10,844 nucleotides of DNA from Burkholderiaceae bacterium. Its GTDB lineage: Bacteria > Pseudomonadota > Gammaproteobacteria > Burkholderiales > Burkholderiaceae. Under the pieces are notes generated by a model, which was given only the letters and a program-made list of their open reading frames with translations, searched no databases and was not told where the DNA came from. The DNA lies in assembly GCA_017998575.1 (NCBI GenBank), contig JAGOCV010000123.1:1-10844 (forward strand), given 5' to 3'. The number at the start of each line of letters is the position of its first letter. Positions within the stretch are counted from its first letter, which is position 1. Shown here one piece after another: positions 1-7,569 of the stretch. The position numbers and the translations under genes are program-made.

Positions 1-1
1 G

Positions 2-1909
2 CCGCCGTTCTTCAAGGCGCTGCTCGACTACGCTGAAGACGGCTCGTACTCATGGCACTGCCCCGGCCATTCGGGCGGCGTGGCGTTCCTCAAAAGCCCC
101 GTCGGCCAGATGTTCCACCAGTTCTTCGGCGAGAACATGCTGCGCGCCGACGTGTGCAACGCGGTGGAAGAACTCGGCCAGCTGCTCGACCACACCGGCC
201 CGGTGGCCGAGAGCGAGCGCAACGCCGCGCGCATCTTCAATGCCGACCACTGCTTCTTCGTGACCAACGGCACCAGCACGTCGAACAAGATGGTGTGGCA
301 CCACACGGTGGCGCCGGGCGACGTGGTGGTGGTGGACCGCAACTGCCACAAGTCGAATCTGCACGCGATCATCATGACCGGGGCCATTCCCGTGTTCCTG
401 AAGCCCACGCGCAACCACTTCGGCATCATCGGCCCGATCCCACGCAGCGAATTCGACGTGGAGGCTATCAAGGCCAAGATCCGCGCCAACCCACTGCTCG
501 AAGGCGTGGACGCCGACAAGGTCAAGCCGCGCATCCTCACGCTCACGCAGTCCACCTACGACGGCGTGGTCTACAACACCGAGACCATCAAGCAGGCGCT
601 CGACGGCTACGTCGACACGCTGCACTTCGACGAGGCCTGGCTGCCGCACGCGGCCTTCCATCCGTTCTACGGCCCCTATCACGCGATGGGCAAGAAGCGC
701 GCGCGGCCCAAGGAATCGCTGGTGTTCTCCACCCAGTCCACGCACAAGCTGCTGGCCGGCATCAGCCAGGCCAGCCACGTGCTGGTGCAGGATTCGACCA
801 ACCGCAAGCTCGACCGCCACCTGTTCAACGAAGCGTTCCTGATGCACACCAGCACCAGCCCGCAGTACGCGATCATCGCCAGCTGCGACGTGGCCGCCGC
901 GATGATGGAGCCTCCCGGCGGTACCGCGCTGGTGGAAGAGAGCATCCTGGAAGCGCTGGACTTCCGCCGCGCCATGCGGCAGGTCGAGGCCGAGTTCGGC
1001 GCCAACGACTGGTGGTTCAAGGTCTGGGGCCCCGAGAAGCTGGCCGACGAAGGCATCGGCACGGCCGACGACTGGATCATCAAGGGCGAAGACCGCGACG
1101 CGAAGTGGCACGGCTTCGGTAAGCTGGCCGACGGCTTCAACATGCTCGACCCGATCAAGTCGACCATCGTCACGCCCGGCCTCGACATGGACGGCAGCTT
1201 CGCCGAGACCGGCATCCCGGCCAGCATCGTGACCAAGTTCCTGGCCGAGCACGGCGTGATCGTGGAGAAGACGGGCCTCTACAGCTTCTTCATCATGTTC
1301 ACCATCGGCATCACCAAGGGCCGCTGGAACACGCTGCTGACAGCGCTGCAGCAGTTCAAGGACGACTACGAGAAGAACCAGCCGATGTGGCGCATCCTTC
1401 CGGAGTTCTGCCAGCAGCACAAGCGCTACGAGCGCATGGGCCTGCGCGACCTGTGCCAGCACGTGCACAAGATGTACGCCGAGTACGACATCGCCCGCCT
1501 GACGACCGAGATGTACCTCTCGGACCTCGAGCCGGCGATGAAGCCCAGCGATGCCTACGCGCACATCGCGCACCGCAAGACCGAGCGCGTGGAGATCGAC
1601 CACCTCGAAGGCCGCATCACCACCAGCCTGATCACGCCGTACCCGCCGGGCATCCCGCTGCTGATCCCCGGCGAGGTGTTCAACAGGAAGATCGTCGACT
1701 ACCTCAAGTTCTCGCGCGAGTTCAACGCCAAGTGCCCGGGCTTCGAGACCGACATCCACGGCCTCGTGGAGCTGGAAGACGAGAGCGGCCAGGTGCGCTA
1801 CTACGCGGACTGCGTGGCGCAGACGCCGGTGAAGCAGCCCCAGCCGCTGGCGCACGAGGGCAACCTCGTGCAGGTGGGCTCCGACGGCCCGTTCGGCCGC
1901 ACGGTCTGA
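2..1909 (+). CDS. Orn/Lys/Arg decarboxylase, class I fold (5' truncated)
   Basis: PLP-dependent decarboxylase converting a basic amino acid (arginine, lysine or ornithine) to its amine plus CO2 in the cytoplasm; it may serve polyamine synthesis or acid resistance. The reading frame is open from base 2 with no start, so the N-terminus (roughly 115-120 residues, the wing domain, judged from ~750-aa relatives) is outside the window; 635 residues remain. The PLP-lysine motif TQSTHKLLAGISQAS is clear, with the Schiff-base Lys codon at 746-748. Upstream of it is HFDEAW, whose Asp would contact the PLP pyridine nitrogen. The C-terminal domain has the family motif YPPGIPLLIPGE near 1640-1675. FDEAW and YHAMG resemble arginine decarboxylase AdiA more than lysine decarboxylase, but substrate cannot be fixed from this, so no symbol is given. 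An internal GTG at 80 is not the start, because the frame continues upstream with family-like sequence. It converges on the ligase gene with a 21-bp gap. Confidence 0.95.
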   Translation, partial: PPFFKALLDYAEDGSYSWHCPGHSGGVAFLKSPVGQMFHQFFGENMLRADVCNAVEELGQLLDHTGPVAESERNAARIFNADHCFFVTNGTSTSNKMVWHHTVAPGDVVVVDRNCHKSNLHAIIMTGAIPVFLKPTRNHFGIIGPIPRSEFDVEAIKAKIRANPLLEGVDADKVKPRILTLTQSTYDGVVYNTETIKQALDGYVDTLHFDEAWLPHAAFHPFYGPYHAMGKKRARPKESLVFSTQSTHKLLAGISQASHVLVQDSTNRKLDRHLFNEAFLMHTSTSPQYAIIASCDVAAAMMEPPGGTALVEESILEALDFRRAMRQVEAEFGANDWWFKVWGPEKLADEGIGTADDWIIKGEDRDAKWHGFGKLADGFNMLDPIKSTIVTPGLDMDGSFAETGIPASIVTKFLAEHGVIVEKTGLYSFFIMFTIGITKGRWNTLLTALQQFKDDYEKNQPMWRILPEFCQQHKRYERMGLRDLCQHVHKMYAEYDIARLTTEMYLSDLEPAMKPSDAYAHIAHRKTERVEIDHLEGRITTSLITPYPPGIPLLIPGEVFNRKIVDYLKFSREFNAKCPGFETDIHGLVELEDESGQVRYYADCVAQTPVKQPQPLAHEGNLVQVGSDGPFGRTV

Positions 1910-1918
1910 ACGGGCGGA
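1880..1918. other. Inverted repeat between convergent genes
   Basis: GCCCGTTC (1887-1894) and GAACGGGC (1908-1915) form a perfect 8-bp stem with a 13-nt loop. TCC (1880-1882) and GGA (1916-1918) could add three pairs beyond a 4-nt bulge. The right arm overlaps the decarboxylase stop codon (1907-1909). No T-run follows on either strand, so it is not a standard intrinsic terminator. It may stop transcription weakly, protect the 3' end, or be chance in GC-rich DNA. Confidence 0.35.
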
Positions 1919-1930
1919 CCCGGGCGGCGT

Positions 1931-2803
1931 TCAGCGCGCTGCCAGATCGGGCCGCTCGCGCAGGAAGGTGGCGAAGCGCGGCAGCCCGCTGTCGTGCAGA
2001 CCCCGGTAGCGGTAGCTGATCCAGCTGCCGATGGGCGGCGGTGTGCGCCGCTGTGCGTCGGTCAGGCCCGAGCCGATGGAAAACCGCAGGCCTTCGGGCG
2101 TCTCGACCTGCAGCGCGCCTAGCAGGCCCGTGTACTTGCCCTTGCCGGGCAGGTGGCCGATTACGCGTGCATCGGCGTCGTCGTGGGTCTTGAGCTTGAG
2201 CAGGTCGTCGCTGCGTTCGGCGCGGTAGGCCGATGCACCGCGGTGCAGCATCAGGCCCTCGGCGCCGGTGGCGAGCACCTCGCGCAGCAGGGCCTGCAGG
2301 GCCGCGTCGCTGTCCACCTTGCGCTGTGGCACGGCGTGCAGCCAGGCGGAAGGCGAGGGGTGCAGCAGGGCCAACAGCGCCGCCAGACGTTCGTCGAACG
2401 GGCCGCCGTGCGCGGGCAGGTCGAACACCATGAAGCGCATCGCGCGCCAGGCCTCGTCGTCGGGCTGCAGGCGCCGCACGGTGGATGTGGCGTGCTCGAA
2501 GCTTCCCCGTCCGGCCCAGAGTTCGCCATCCATCGGCACAGCCGGCCAGCCGGCAGTGAACCACGCGGGGGCGTTCACGGGCTCGCCGCCGCGCGTCCAG
2601 AGACGATGGCCGTCCCAGTAGCCGCGCAGGCCGTCGTACTTCTCGCTGACCCAGTAGTCCGCCAGATCGATGCCCGGCCGGTAGACGTCGGCCAGCATCA
2701 CCGGCGCGGCCTGCGCATGGGCCGGGCATGCCGGCGCGAGCCACAGCGATGCCGCCCATGCAAGCAGGCCGCGACGGGCGATGCCGTGGCGGCCTGTGGT
2801 CAT
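1931..2803 (-). CDS. ligE: Exported ATP-dependent DNA ligase, LigE type
   Basis: Minimal ATP-dependent DNA ligase (290 aa) predicted to act outside the cytoplasm, joining 3'-OH/5'-phosphate nicks through an enzyme-AMP intermediate. Nucleotidyltransferase motifs occur in order: I, KYDGLR at residues 55-60 (Lys55 the adenylated residue); III, DGE at 92-94; IIIa, MVFDLP at 125-130; IV, AEGLML around 181-186; V, LLKLK at 201-205. About 80 residues follow, enough for an OB-fold and no more, matching the short LigE architecture. The N-terminus looks like a signal peptide: Arg10-Arg11, then a hydrophobic stretch ending near AHA-QA (residues 28-32); RRGLL is loosely Tat-like. The ATG at 2801-2803 was chosen because it sits directly before this signal. 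A longer frame to 2881 would overlap fabI and add an unlike-signal extension. There is no clear Shine-Dalgarno. It lies 25 bp behind fabI, probably co-transcribed. Family studies (Neisseria, Haemophilus) describe periplasmic LigE; its physiological role is not settled. Confidence 0.88.
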   Translation of the reverse strand: MTTGRHGIARRGLLAWAASLWLAPACPAHAQAAPVMLADVYRPGIDLADYWVSEKYDGLRGYWDGHRLWTRGGEPVNAPAWFTAGWPAVPMDGELWAGRGSFEHATSTVRRLQPDDEAWRAMRFMVFDLPAHGGPFDERLAALLALLHPSPSAWLHAVPQRKVDSDAALQALLREVLATGAEGLMLHRGASAYRAERSDDLLKLKTHDDADARVIGHLPGKGKYTGLLGALQVETPEGLRFSIGSGLTDAQRRTPPPIGSWISYRYRGLHDSGLPRFATFLRERPDLAAR

Positions 2804-2828
2804 GAGGCGGGCGGGCGCGGGAAGGGCG

Positions 2829-3626
2829 TCAGGCCGATTCGGCCGGCTCGGCGATGCCGCCCACGGTCTGGCTGAAGCCACCGTCCACGTACGTGATCTC
2901 GGCGGAAACGCCGGCGGCCAGATCGCTCATCAGGAATGCGGCGACATTGCCGACGTCCTCGATCGTCACGTTGCGGCGGATGGGCGAGGTCTCGGCCACC
3001 ACCGACAGGATCTTGCCGAAGCCCTTGATGCCGCTGGCGGCCAGCGTCTTGATGGGGCCGGCCGAGATGCCGTTGACGCGCATGCCGCGCGGGCCGAGCG
3101 ATTCGGCCAGATAGCGCACCGAAGCTTCGAGCGAGGCCTTGGCCAGGCCCATGGTGTTGTAGTTGGGCACGGTGCGCACGGCGCCCAGGTAGGTCAGCGT
3201 GAGCAGGGCCGACTTGGCATTGAGGTAGGGCAGGGCGGCCTTGGCCATGGCCGGGAAGCTGTAGGCGCTGATGTCGTGCGCCACCTTGAAGCCTTCGCGA
3301 GACAGCCCGTCGAGGAAGTCGCCCGCGATCGCTTCGCGCGGGGCGTAGCCGATGCTGTGCACGAAGCCGTCGAAGGTGGGCCAGTGGGCCGAGAGGTCTT
3401 TGAAGAGCTTGTCGATCTGCGCGTCGTCGCCCACGTCGCAATCGAAGATGAGGTTCGAATCGAAATCGGCGGCGAACTCGGTGATGCGGTCCTTGAAGCG
3501 CTCGCCAACGTAGCTGAAGGCGAGCTCGGCACCTTGCTCGTGGCAGGCGCGTGCGATGCCGTAGGCGATGGAGCGGTTGGACAGAACGCCCGTGATGAGC
3601 AATTTCTTGCCGGCGAGGAAGCCCAT
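2829..3626 (-). CDS. fabI: Enoyl-[acyl-carrier-protein] reductase (NADH)
   Basis: Cytoplasmic short-chain dehydrogenase that reduces trans-2-enoyl-ACP to acyl-ACP, the last step of each type II fatty-acid elongation cycle. The 265-aa protein lines up with E. coli FabI (262 aa) without gaps through the active site: Tyr146, Tyr156 and Lys163 (Y-x6-K within YNTMGLAK) are all present, as are the glycine-rich cofactor loop around residues 13-23 ([11 protein letters not shown]) and HSIGYAP. The ATG at 3624-3626 gives the canonical start MGFLAGKK; the frame extends to 3665 but that would overlap yejA and adds non-family residues. The ribosome-binding site is weak (AAAGA about 6 nt upstream). It is first in a probable two-gene unit with ligE and is divergent from yejA with 37 bp between start codons, so its promoter must lie partly in yejA. 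Confidence 0.97.
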   Translation of the reverse strand: MGFLAGKKLLITGVLSNRSIAYGIARACHEQGAELAFSYVGERFKDRITEFAADFDSNLIFDCDVGDDAQIDKLFKDLSAHWPTFDGFVHSIGYAPREAIAGDFLDGLSREGFKVAHDISAYSFPAMAKAALPYLNAKSALLTLTYLGAVRTVPNYNTMGLAKASLEASVRYLAESLGPRGMRVNGISAGPIKTLAASGIKGFGKILSVVAETSPIRRNVTIEDVGNVAAFLMSDLAAGVSAEITYVDGGFSQTVGGIAEPAESA

Positions 3627-3655
3627 TGAGAGTCTTTCGAAAAAAATCTGGCAGG

Positions 3656-3684
3656 ATTGTCGCATGCGAGGTTTGCTGTTTCTG
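3656..3684 (-). promoter_or_regulatory. Possible extended -10 promoter for fabI
   Basis: Read on the minus strand, TGCGACAAT (TG, one base, GACAAT at 3661-3656) resembles an extended -10 element with 4 of 6 consensus matches. A poor -35 (CAGAAA, 3 of 6) lies 17 bp upstream. Transcription would begin near 3649, giving a 5' UTR of roughly 23 nt before the fabI ATG. The -10 abuts the yejA start codon. The motif is weak and could be chance. Confidence 0.3.
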
Positions 3685-5469
3685 CTCGTGGGGATGCTGG
3701 CCGGCCCGGCCTGGGCGGCCCACGGCTATGCCCTCTGGGACGACCTCAAATACCCGCCGGGCTTCTCGCAATTCGACTACGTCGACCCGGCCGCGCCCAA
3801 GGGGGGCGAGCTGCGGCTGGTGAGCAACCTGCGCTTTTCCACGTTCGACAAGTACAACCCATTCACCATCAAGGGCTCGCCGCCGGCCTATCTGGCGGGC
3901 ATGCTGTTCGATTCACTGCTGACCGGATCGATGGACGAGACGGCATCCGGCTACGGACTGCTGGCCGAGGACGTCGAGGTGGCGTCCGACCGCCTGAGCG
4001 TCACCTTCCGCCTGCGGCGCGAGGCGCGCTTCCACGACGGCTCGCCCGTGCAGGCGGCCGACGTCAAACACAGCTACGAGACGCTGATCGGCCCGCACGC
4101 CACGCCTGGCTACCGCACCCTTCTGGAAGAGGTGGCGGGCGCCGACGTGATCGACACGCGCACCGTGCGCTTCCGCTTCCGCAAGCCCAACCGGGAACTG
4201 CCGCTCACCGTGGGCAGCCTGCCGGTGTTCAGCCAAGCCTGGGGCAAGGGCAAGCCGTTCGACCAGGTGGTGATGGACGTCCCGATCGGCAGCGGCCCCT
4301 ACAAGATCGGGCCGGTGGTCTTCGGGCGAGACATCACCTATGTGCGCGACGCCAACTACTGGGCGAAGGATCTGGCCGTCAAGCGCGGCATGCACAACTT
4401 CGATCGCATCACGGTCAAGATCTACCGCGACAACACGGCACGGCTGGAGGCGCTCAAGGCCGGTGAGTTCGACATGATGACTTTCTATTCGGCGGGCGAC
4501 TGGGCGCGTCGGGTGAAGGGCCGCAAGTTCGATTCGGGCGAGCTGGTCAAGCGCGAGTTCCAGCACCGCCAGCCGGCCGGTTTCCAGAGCTACGTGCTCA
4601 ACAGCCGGCGCGAGCGCCTGTCCGACCCGCGCGTGCGCGAGGCGCTGGGCCTGGCGCTCGATTACGAATGGATGAACCGGCAGCTGTTCTACAACGGCTA
4701 TCCGCGCGTGCGCGACCTTTTCGGCAACACCGACTGCGCCGCCACCGGCCTGCCCTCGGCCGAGGAGCAGGCGCTGCTCGAACCCTTCCGCGGCCGCATC
4801 CCGGCCGCCGCCTTCGGCCCCATGTACGAGCCGCCCCGCACCACGGGGGAGGGCCATTCGCTGCGCGACAACCTTCGCCGCGCCCAGGCGTTGCTGGCCG
4901 AAGCCGGCTGGACTTACCGCGACGGCGCGCTGCGCAACGCCAAGGGCGAGCCTTACGTCATCGAATACCTCGACAGCCGCGACAGCGGCGTGCGCACCGT
5001 GACGCCATGGATGCGCAACCTGGAGAAGCTCGGCGTGCAGCTGAAGTTCGTGCCGGTGGATTTCGCGCTCTACCAGCAACGGCTCGACCGTTTCGAGTTC
5101 GACATCACGACGATCAACTTCCCCGGCACGCACAACCCCGGCCAGTCGCTGGCCGAAATCTTCGGCAGCAAGGCCGCCGACACCGAAAGCTCGGGCAACT
5201 ACATGGGCGTGAAGAACCCGGCCGTGGACGCGCTGGTGACGGCCGTCGTGCGCGCCCGCACCAAGAACGAGCTCCTGCCGGCGTGCCGCGCGCTGGATCG
5301 CGTGGTCATGCACAGCCACTACCTCATTCCGCAGTGGACGCTGGCCGCCCACCGCATGGTCTACAGCGCGCAGCGGCTGGCCTTCAAGGAGCCCATGCCC
5401 GCCTACGCCGGCGGCGAAGACTGGGTGATGGGCACCTGGTGGTCCCGGCCCGCAGGCGCGACGCGTTAA
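3664..5469 (+). CDS. yejA: Peptide ABC transporter substrate-binding protein (YejA-like)
   Basis: Periplasmic solute-binding protein (601 aa, close to E. coli YejA) expected to deliver peptides to the YejBE permease. Residues 1-18 are a signal peptide (Arg2, hydrophobic core, AWA before the cleavage site). The mature part begins [16 protein letters not shown] and has family-5 binding-protein features: PKGGEL at 45-50, [11 protein letters not shown] at 61-71, FHDGSPV at 123-129, GSGPYKI at 209-215 and [12 protein letters not shown] at 226-237. The ATG at 3664 was chosen because it opens the signal peptide and has AGGA at 3653-3656, 7 nt upstream; the frame is open to 3568 but would run into fabI. 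It is the first gene of yejABEF; the stop is followed by a 26-bp gap to yejB. Peptide or microcin C uptake is known for the E. coli system; the ligand here is inferred. Confidence 0.93.
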   Translation: MRGLLFLLVGMLAGPAWAAHGYALWDDLKYPPGFSQFDYVDPAAPKGGELRLVSNLRFSTFDKYNPFTIKGSPPAYLAGMLFDSLLTGSMDETASGYGLLAEDVEVASDRLSVTFRLRREARFHDGSPVQAADVKHSYETLIGPHATPGYRTLLEEVAGADVIDTRTVRFRFRKPNRELPLTVGSLPVFSQAWGKGKPFDQVVMDVPIGSGPYKIGPVVFGRDITYVRDANYWAKDLAVKRGMHNFDRITVKIYRDNTARLEALKAGEFDMMTFYSAGDWARRVKGRKFDSGELVKREFQHRQPAGFQSYVLNSRRERLSDPRVREALGLALDYEWMNRQLFYNGYPRVRDLFGNTDCAATGLPSAEEQALLEPFRGRIPAAAFGPMYEPPRTTGEGHSLRDNLRRAQALLAEAGWTYRDGALRNAKGEPYVIEYLDSRDSGVRTVTPWMRNLEKLGVQLKFVPVDFALYQQRLDRFEFDITTINFPGTHNPGQSLAEIFGSKAADTESSGNYMGVKNPAVDALVTAVVRARTKNELLPACRALDRVVMHSHYLIPQWTLAAHRMVYSAQRLAFKEPMPAYAGGEDWVMGTWWSRPAGATR

Positions 5470-5495
5470 CCGCGGCCACCCAGGACATCGCCACC

Positions 5496-6518
5496 ATGCT
5501 TGCCTACGTCGCCAAACGCCTGCTGCTCATGCTGCCCACGCTGTTCGGCGTGCTGCTGGTGACGTTCGTCGTGATGCAGTTCGTGCCGGGCGGTCCGGTG
5601 GAGCAGTACCTGGCCGAGTCGCGCGGCTTCAGCGGCGTCGAATCCGGTGGCGCCAGCTACCGCGGAAACCAGGGTGTGGATCCCAGACGCATCGAAGAGA
5701 TCAAGAAGCTCTATGGTTTCGACAAGCCGGCCACCGAGCGCTTCTGGCAGATGCTGGGCCAGTTCATGCGCTTCGACCTGGGGCGCAGCTTTTTCCAGAA
5801 CAAGGACGTGTGGCAGCTGGTGCGCGAGAAGCTGCCGGTGTCGATCAGCCTGGGCCTGTGGACGTTCTTCATCAGCTACCTGATCGCCGTACCGCTGGGC
5901 GTGGCCAAGGCGGTGCGCGCCGGGTCGCGGTTCGACCTGATCACCACGCTCGTCGTGCTGGTCGGCTACGCCATTCCCGGCTTCGTGCTGGGCGTGGCGC
6001 TGCTGGTGGTGTTCGGCGGCCAGCTCGAATGGTTCCCGCTGCGCGGCCTCACGTCGAGCAACTGGGATGAGCTCAGTTGGGGCGGCAAGATCGTCGATTA
6101 CCTCTGGCACATCACGCTGCCGGTGACGGCCATGGTGGTGGGCAGCTTCGCGGTCACCACCATGCTGACCAAGAATTCGTTTCTCGAGGAAATCCGCAAG
6201 CAGTACGTGCTGACGGCGCGCGCCAAGGGCCTGCCCGAGAACCGCGTGCTCTGGAAACACGTGATGCGCAACGCGCTGATGCCCATCATCGCGGGCTTTC
6301 CGGCAGCCTTCCTCGGCGCCTTCTTCACCGGCTCGCTGCTGATCGAGACGCTGTTCTCGCTCGACGGCCTGGGCCTGTTGAGCTATGAGAGCGTGATCCG
6401 GCGCGACTACCCTGTCGTGCTGGGCACGCTGTACCTGTTCACGCTGCTGGGCCTGGTGACCAAGCTGCTGAGCGACCTCTGCTACGTACTGGTGGACCCG
6501 CGTGTACGGTTCGACTGA
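5496..6518 (+). CDS. yejB: Peptide ABC transporter permease (YejB-like)
   Basis: Inner-membrane permease, one half of the translocation channel for peptides bound by YejA (340 aa). A first membrane segment at about residues 9-29 (LLLMLPTLFGVLLVTFVVMQF) is followed by VPGGP, typical of DppB/OppB-class permeases. A periplasmic loop of roughly 95 residues follows, then about five more hydrophobic segments. The cytoplasmic EAA loop, which docks on the ATPase, lies near 228-260 with YVLTARAKGL beginning at 237 and KHVMRNAL after it. The C-terminus DPRVRFD is the usual family ending. The ATG at 5496 starts the first membrane segment and has AGGA at 5482-5485. The reading frame is open far upstream through yejA, but that is shadow. 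Its 3' end overlaps yejE by 17 nt. Confidence 0.94.
   Translation: MLAYVAKRLLLMLPTLFGVLLVTFVVMQFVPGGPVEQYLAESRGFSGVESGGASYRGNQGVDPRRIEEIKKLYGFDKPATERFWQMLGQFMRFDLGRSFFQNKDVWQLVREKLPVSISLGLWTFFISYLIAVPLGVAKAVRAGSRFDLITTLVVLVGYAIPGFVLGVALLVVFGGQLEWFPLRGLTSSNWDELSWGGKIVDYLWHITLPVTAMVVGSFAVTTMLTKNSFLEEIRKQYVLTARAKGLPENRVLWKHVMRNALMPIIAGFPAAFLGAFFTGSLLIETLFSLDGLGLLSYESVIRRDYPVVLGTLYLFTLLGLVTKLLSDLCYVLVDPRVRFD
6491..6496 (+). promoter_or_regulatory. Ribosome-binding site for yejE inside yejB
   Basis: GGTGGA ends 5 nt before the GTG at 6502. It supports the GTG as the start of yejE, as no ATG occurs in frame before the first membrane segment. Its position inside yejB suggests translational coupling. 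Confidence 0.5.
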
Positions 6519-7569
6519 CGCCCCGCTGCCCCCCGCGCCGCAGCGCTCGGCTTCGCCCGGCGCGCGTGCCTGGCGGCGCTTCCGCAAGAACCGGCTGGGC
6601 TTCTGGAGCCTGCTGGTTTTCTCCACCCTGCTGGTGCTCAGCCTGTTCGCCGAGGTCATCGCCAATGACCGGCCGCTGGCCCTGCGCTACGAGGGGCAGA
6701 TGTACTTCCCGCTGTTCAACGACTATTCCGAGAAGACCTTCGGCGGCGATTTCGAGACGCCCACCGACTACCACGATCCCTTCATCCGCGAACAATTGAG
6801 CAAGGACGGCAACTGGGCGATCTATCCGCCGATTCCGTATGGCTCGCGCACGATCAACTACTTCGCCAGGGAGCCGAACCCCGCGGGGCCGACGGCCGAC
6901 AACCTGCTGGGCACCGACGACCGCGGCCGCGACCTGCTGGCGCAGCTGATCTACGGGTTCAGGCTGTCGGTGCTGTTCGGGCTGGCGCTGACGACCATCG
7001 GCGTGGTCATCGGCGTCGTCACGGGCGCCATCCAGGGCTATTTCGCGGGGCGCATCGACCTGTCCTTCCAGCGTCTCATCGAGATCTGGGAATCGATGCC
7101 CGAGCTCTACCTGCTCATCATCTTCGCCGCCATCTTTACGCCCAGCGTGGGCCTGCTGCTGGTGCTGCTGTCGCTGTTCGGCTGGATGGGGCTGTCGGCC
7201 TACGTGCGCGCCGAGTACCTGCGCAACCGGCAGATGGACTACGTGAAGGCTGCGCGCGCCCTGGGCGTGGGCAGCGGGCGGATCATGTGGAAACACATCC
7301 TGCCCAACAGCATGACGCCGGTCATCACCTTCCTGCCGTTCCGCATGAGCGCGGCCATCCTCGCGCTCACCTCGCTCGACTTTCTGGGGCTGGGCGTGCC
7401 GCCGGGCACGCCGTCGCTGGGCGAGTTGCTGTCGCAGGGCAAGAACAACATCGACGCCTGGTGGATCTCGCTGTCCACCTTCGGCGTGCTGGTGGGTACG
7501 CTGCTGCTGCTCACCTTCATGGGCGATGCGCTGCGCGATGCGCTCGATCCGCGGAAGGCCGACCAATGA
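6502..7569 (+). CDS. yejE: Peptide ABC transporter permease (YejE-like)
   Basis: Second permease subunit of the Yej importer (355 aa; E. coli YejE is about 341). Residues 1-30 are cytoplasmic and basic (ARAWRRFRKNRLGFWS, the N-terminal signature of DppC/OppC-class permeases), followed by a membrane helix (about 31-49) and a periplasmic loop of about 90 residues typical of YejE. GTDDRGRD around 136-143 precedes the transmembrane core. The EAA loop starts at Tyr247 (YVKAARALGVGSGR, then KHILPNS), and LDFLGLGVPPGTPSLGELL follows. The C-terminal DALRDALDPR is typical. The start is GTG at 6502, overlapping yejB by 17 nt in a different frame; the stop overlaps the yejF start as ATGA. Both overlaps imply one co-translated unit. 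Confidence 0.93.
   Translation: MYGSTDAPLPPAPQRSASPGARAWRRFRKNRLGFWSLLVFSTLLVLSLFAEVIANDRPLALRYEGQMYFPLFNDYSEKTFGGDFETPTDYHDPFIREQLSKDGNWAIYPPIPYGSRTINYFAREPNPAGPTADNLLGTDDRGRDLLAQLIYGFRLSVLFGLALTTIGVVIGVVTGAIQGYFAGRIDLSFQRLIEIWESMPELYLLIIFAAIFTPSVGLLLVLLSLFGWMGLSAYVRAEYLRNRQMDYVKAARALGVGSGRIMWKHILPNSMTPVITFLPFRMSAAILALTSLDFLGLGVPPGTPSLGELLSQGKNNIDAWWISLSTFGVLVGTLLLLTFMGDALRDALDPRKADQ

Noticed and set aside
50..1855. 601-codon open frame on the minus strand opposite the decarboxylase
   Set aside because: The product is rich in His, Val, Ala, Leu and Arg with no recognisable domain. It is the antisense shadow of a GC-rich gene whose own frame carries clear catalytic motifs.
2713..2803. Lipoprotein signal in the ligase N-terminus (LAPAC)
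   Set aside because: The residue at -3 from Cys is Ala and Pro is at -2, which does not fit a lipobox; an AHA/AQA signal-peptidase I site fits better.
2804..2881. Upstream extension of the ligase start to 2881
   Set aside because: It would overlap fabI by about 50 bp and put 26 Pro/Arg-rich residues before a well-formed signal peptide.
2153..3629. Plus-strand frames opposite ligE and fabI (2153-2875, 2781-3629)
   Set aside because: Shadows of two genes with complete catalytic motifs on the minus strand.
3577..3657. Sigma-70 promoter for yejA (TTGGAC or TTGAGA as -35)
   Set aside because: No acceptable -10 lies at 16-18 bp from either hexamer; the matches are at chance level.
3913..5352. 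479-codon open frame on the minus strand opposite yejA
   Set aside because: Same compositional artefact (His/Val/Ala/Gln-rich, no motif); yejA on the other strand is well supported.
5466..7566. Two further long minus-strand frames (5466-6665 and 6439-7566)
   Set aside because: His/Gln/Arg-rich shadow translations of the yejB and yejE permeases, without start signals or domains.
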